Source: Lutibacter sp. A80 (GTDB taxonomy: Bacteria > Bacteroidota > Bacteroidia > Flavobacteriales > Flavobacteriaceae). Taken from it: a DNA stretch of 64,000 bases. The notes beneath the pieces are model-generated. The model worked only from the letters and a program-made list of their open reading frames with translations, searched no databases and had not been told where the DNA came from. Below are positions 61,537 to 64,000 of this stretch, in pieces (positions within the stretch are counted from its first letter, which is position 1; each line of letters starts with the position of its first letter). A program made the translations under genes and the position numbers. The DNA lies in NCBI RefSeq assembly GCF_022429645.1, contig NZ_CP092480.1, forward strand, positions 2,710,501 through 2,774,500. The letters run 5' to 3'.

Positions 61537-63354
61537 TTATTTTTTTAAATATAGTTCTCTTAATTTTCTCCGCATTATTTTATTTGATGCCGTTCTAGGT
61601 AATATAGTAATTTTTACTAAATCTGTTAATTTAAATAATGGATTTAATTGTTTTTTAATACAATTTTTAGCTAGTTGAAAACGCTCATTAGTATTAATTT
61701 TCGAAGAACTTTCAACATAATAAACAACTAATTTACTTAAACCGCCATTTTTTGGAGCTACTGCAATTGCAGCAGATTCTTTTATAAAATCTAATTTATT
61801 TACTACGGCTTCAATTTGAACAGAACTTACTTTTATTCCTCCTAAATTCATTGCATCATCTACTCTTCCAAGCATTTTATAATAACCGTTTTCTAATTGT
61901 TCTAATTGATCGCCATGCCTACGTAACAATTTACCGTTATATTTTGGTGTATTTTTATAATACACGTTATAATGATTACTATTAAGTAACGTAGTTGATA
62001 GCCCCATTATTGGAGGAATTAGAAATAATTCTCCTTTTTTAGCTTTGTTATTGTCGGTATTTAATAAAATAAACTCGCCACCTAATGCCTGGCTAGAAAA
62101 TGTACTTGCAATATTTGGTTGAATTACTGTACTTGTTACATAACCACCTCCAATTTCTGTACCTCCGCAATACTCTATAACAGGTTTATTATTTGCTAAT
62201 TGCATTAGGTATGTCATTTCAATTGGATTAGATATTTCGCCAGTTGAGCTAAAACATTGTATTTTATTCCAATTAAATTGTTCCATACACTTAGAACTTT
62301 TCCAATATTTTACAAAACTTGGAATTACACCTAACATGGTAACATTTGCATTTTGCACAAATTCACCAAAATTAGCATCGGTTGGTGTTCCATAATACAA
62401 TGCTATTGTAGCTTTATTTATTAATGAAGCAAAAACGAGCCAAGGTCCCATCATCCAACCTAAATTTGTTGGCCAACATACCACATCATTTTTATGAATA
62501 TTTTGATGGTAAAATGCATCACTAGCACATTTTATAGGCGTTGTGTGTGTCCACGGAATTGCTTTTGGAGCTCCTGTAGTTCCAGATGAAAATAGAATTG
62601 TAATAATATCTTCAGGTTTTTGAATTACAGTTTTAAATGTTGTTTTTGAACTTAAAAAAGCACTCCAAAAAACATCATTTTTTCTTAAAGAAACATCGTT
62701 TTTTAATGTTGGTACAACAACTGTTTTTGGAGCATTTGCTTCTACTACTTTTTGATAAAGTTGTATTTCTTTTTCACCTTTTTTTAAGATGTCTTGTGTA
62801 AAAATTACTTTAGGCGAAGTTATTTTTAAGCGAACTGCAATTTCATTAGGTGTAAAGCTATCTGCAATAGTAACTATTGGCATTCCAGCCTTAATACCTG
62901 CTAAATAAATGGCAACAGCCTCTAAGGTCATTGGCATATTAATAGCAATTTTATCGCCTGTTTTTAAACCTAAATCTAACAATCCGTTAGCTATTTGGTT
63001 TACTAAATTTAAGAGTGCTTTTTGTGAAACTTTTTGTGCTTTTTCACCTTCTTTTTGAAAAATTAATACTGTGGCATTATCCTCGTTCTGAAAACATGAA
63101 TCAACAATATTGAGCGTAGCATCTTTTAACCAAGCTGCATTTTCTACACCTTTAGAAACATCTAAAATTGCAGTATAATTTTGCGCTAATTTAATTTTTA
63201 AATTTTCTACTGTTGCTTCCCAAAAAGCTGCTTTATTTGTTACAGACCACTTCCAAAAATCTTGGTAATTATCAAAACCATAATGTAGCATCATCTTATA
63301 AATGTTGCTACTTTCAATTATGTCTTTTGAAGGTTTCCAAGCGGTTTTGTTCAT
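61537..63354 (-). CDS. Acyl-activating enzyme, ANL superfamily (AAE17/18-like)
   Basis: 605 residues. AMP-binding domain with SSGTTGAPKAIPWTHTTPIK (P-loop region, around 255), the GWMMGPW, ECGG-like EYCGGTEIGGGYVT and GRVDDAMNLGGIKVS motifs, and the C-terminal acylation Lys in TASNKIMRRKLRELY. The IPWTHTTPI segment resembles the plant AAE17/18-type acyl-activating enzymes rather than acetyl-CoA synthetase proper, and the protein is a little shorter. It should form an acyl-adenylate and CoA thioester; the acid is unknown. An acetyl- or acetoacetyl-CoA ligase is the alternative. It starts 8 bp after the PBP gene stop. Confidence 0.8.
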   Translation of the reverse strand: MNKTAWKPSKDIIESSNIYKMMLHYGFDNYQDFWKWSVTNKAAFWEATVENLKIKLAQNYTAILDVSKGVENAAWLKDATLNIVDSCFQNEDNATVLIFQKEGEKAQKVSQKALLNLVNQIANGLLDLGLKTGDKIAINMPMTLEAVAIYLAGIKAGMPIVTIADSFTPNEIAVRLKITSPKVIFTQDILKKGEKEIQLYQKVVEANAPKTVVVPTLKNDVSLRKNDVFWSAFLSSKTTFKTVIQKPEDIITILFSSGTTGAPKAIPWTHTTPIKCASDAFYHQNIHKNDVVCWPTNLGWMMGPWLVFASLINKATIALYYGTPTDANFGEFVQNANVTMLGVIPSFVKYWKSSKCMEQFNWNKIQCFSSTGEISNPIEMTYLMQLANNKPVIEYCGGTEIGGGYVTSTVIQPNIASTFSSQALGGEFILLNTDNNKAKKGELFLIPPIMGLSTTLLNSNHYNVYYKNTPKYNGKLLRRHGDQLEQLENGYYKMLGRVDDAMNLGGIKVSSVQIEAVVNKLDFIKESAAIAVAPKNGGLSKLVVYYVESSSKINTNERFQLAKNCIKKQLNPLFKLTDLVKITILPRTASNKIMRRKLRELYLKK

Positions 63355-63362
63355 AGTTATAT

Positions 63363-64000
63363 TTAAAATTCAGGATCTTCATCTATAGAATCAGCTTCGT
63401 TTAGTTCTGTATCTTCAGATTTTGAGCAATCAATTTCAATACTTAAATCTTCAGGTTTATCAAAAGCTTCCATGCTCACATTTAATTTTGGATCGGCATA
63501 TAATTTTTTATAGTACAAAGCCCAAATTGGAAGTGCCATAGTTGCACCTTGACCAAATGTAATACCTGCAAAATGCGTTGCTCTATCTTCACCTCCAACC
63601 CAAACTCCAGTTGCTAAATTTGGTACAATTCCCATAAACCAACCATCGGATTGATTTTGAGTTGTTCCAGTTTTACCTGCAATTGGATTGGTAAATTGAT
63701 ATGGATACCCTGTTGAAACATCTTGTGGATATTTTCCCCATCTACTACGTAAACGAATCCCTGAACCCGATTGCGTTACACCTTCTAATAGATTAATAAT
63801 TACATAAGCAGACTCTTCACTTAAAACCTCTTTTGAATCTGGTGTAAATTGTTCTAAAACTGTACCGTTTTTGTCTTCAATTTTTAGAATCATCATAGGT
63901 TCTACACGTAGTCCTTTATTTGCAAAAGTTGCATAGGCACCAACCATTTCATATAACGATAAATCTACAGAGCCCAATGCAATTGATGGAACTTCTGGTA
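63363..64000 (-). CDS. Class A penicillin-binding protein, C-terminal part
   Basis: The last 211 codons of a gene that enters from the right edge. The frame is open to the edge: the visible reading begins PEVPSIALGSVDLSLYEM, continuous with the known PBP1 sequence, so an in-frame TTG at 63977 is internal and not a start. It contains the end of the transpeptidase domain with the KTG box in AGKTGTTQNQSDGWFMG. The glycosyltransferase domain and the active-site Ser lie outside the window. It ends with an acidic tail (EDTELNEADSIDEDPEF). It synthesises and crosslinks peptidoglycan. The acyl-activating enzyme gene follows 8 bp later. Confidence 0.93.
   Translation of the reverse strand, partial: PEVPSIALGSVDLSLYEMVGAYATFANKGLRVEPMMILKIEDKNGTVLEQFTPDSKEVLSEESAYVIINLLEGVTQSGSGIRLRSRWGKYPQDVSTGYPYQFTNPIAGKTGTTQNQSDGWFMGIVPNLATGVWVGGEDRATHFAGITFGQGATMALPIWALYYKKLYADPKLNVSMEAFDKPEDLSIEIDCSKSEDTELNEADSIDEDPEF

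Noticed and set aside
63975-63977. TTG as start of the right-hand PBP gene
   Set aside because: The frame continues upstream to the window edge with conserved PBP residues (PEVPSIALGS), so the codon is internal.

Overview
This window comes from an AT-rich chromosome of a Bacteroidota bacterium, almost certainly a member of the Flavobacteriia. The indications are type IX secretion (T9SS) type A sorting domains on giant exoproteins, a TonB receptor with a carboxypeptidase-regulatory-like N-terminus, families typical of the phylum (DUF5689, DUF4286, DUF4837, HipA_2-like kinase), lipoproteins with acidic residues after the acylated Cys, and promoters with the Bacteroidota -7 element TAnnTTTG. The genus cannot be fixed from the sequence alone. 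No tRNA, rRNA, CRISPR array or insertion sequence was seen.

Layout. 1-7.9 kb: a TonB receptor, a DUF5689/lamin-tail surface lipoprotein and a small exported protein, flanked by two paralogous endonuclease/exonuclease/phosphatase enzymes; this looks like a nucleic acid or phosphate-ester acquisition locus. 8-11.3 kb: a TPR histidine kinase and the ribosome-associated GTPase HflX. 11.4-21.8 kb: an accessory block, all on the minus strand, with a LytS-like kinase and LytTR regulator, a CotH lipoprotein, two Spy-like proteins, two DUF1566 lipoproteins, and a three-gene redox module (2x[4Fe-4S] ferredoxin, bis-heme ferric-reductase-like membrane protein, Tat-exported flavoprotein). 21.9-28.8 kb: two large T9SS cargo proteins, an endonuclease I and a metalloprotease, sharing a C-terminal module. 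28.9-43.1 kb: mostly housekeeping genes (ribF, serS, rsmA, mgtE, mutS, a tatA-like gene and others). 43.1-49.6 kb: an ECF sigma/anti-sigma/O-methyltransferase operon and two soluble histidine kinases, one very large. 49.8-51.6 kb: panB and a hydroxyacid dehydrogenase. 51.7-55.4 kb: an outer-membrane barrel and a 920-residue Ala-rich coiled-coil lipoprotein. 56-64 kb: short SSB, DUF4837, MltD-like transglycosylase, OmpA lipoprotein, exonuclease III, an acyl-activating enzyme and the 3' end of a class A PBP.

The strongest candidate for an undescribed system is the 11.4-21.8 kb block. Five promoters in it (cotH, both spy-like units, the second DUF1566 gene and the ferredoxin operon) carry direct repeats related to ATCAATGAA with a 21-bp period. 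They lie 71-80 bp upstream of the start codon and 27-28 bp from a -7-like element. This is the geometry expected for LytTR regulators, and the only LytTR regulator in the window is encoded at the end of this block. The simplest reading is one regulon that joins a membrane sensor to a surface/periplasmic set of proteins and a trans-membrane electron pathway that delivers electrons to an exported flavoprotein. Its substrate is unknown.
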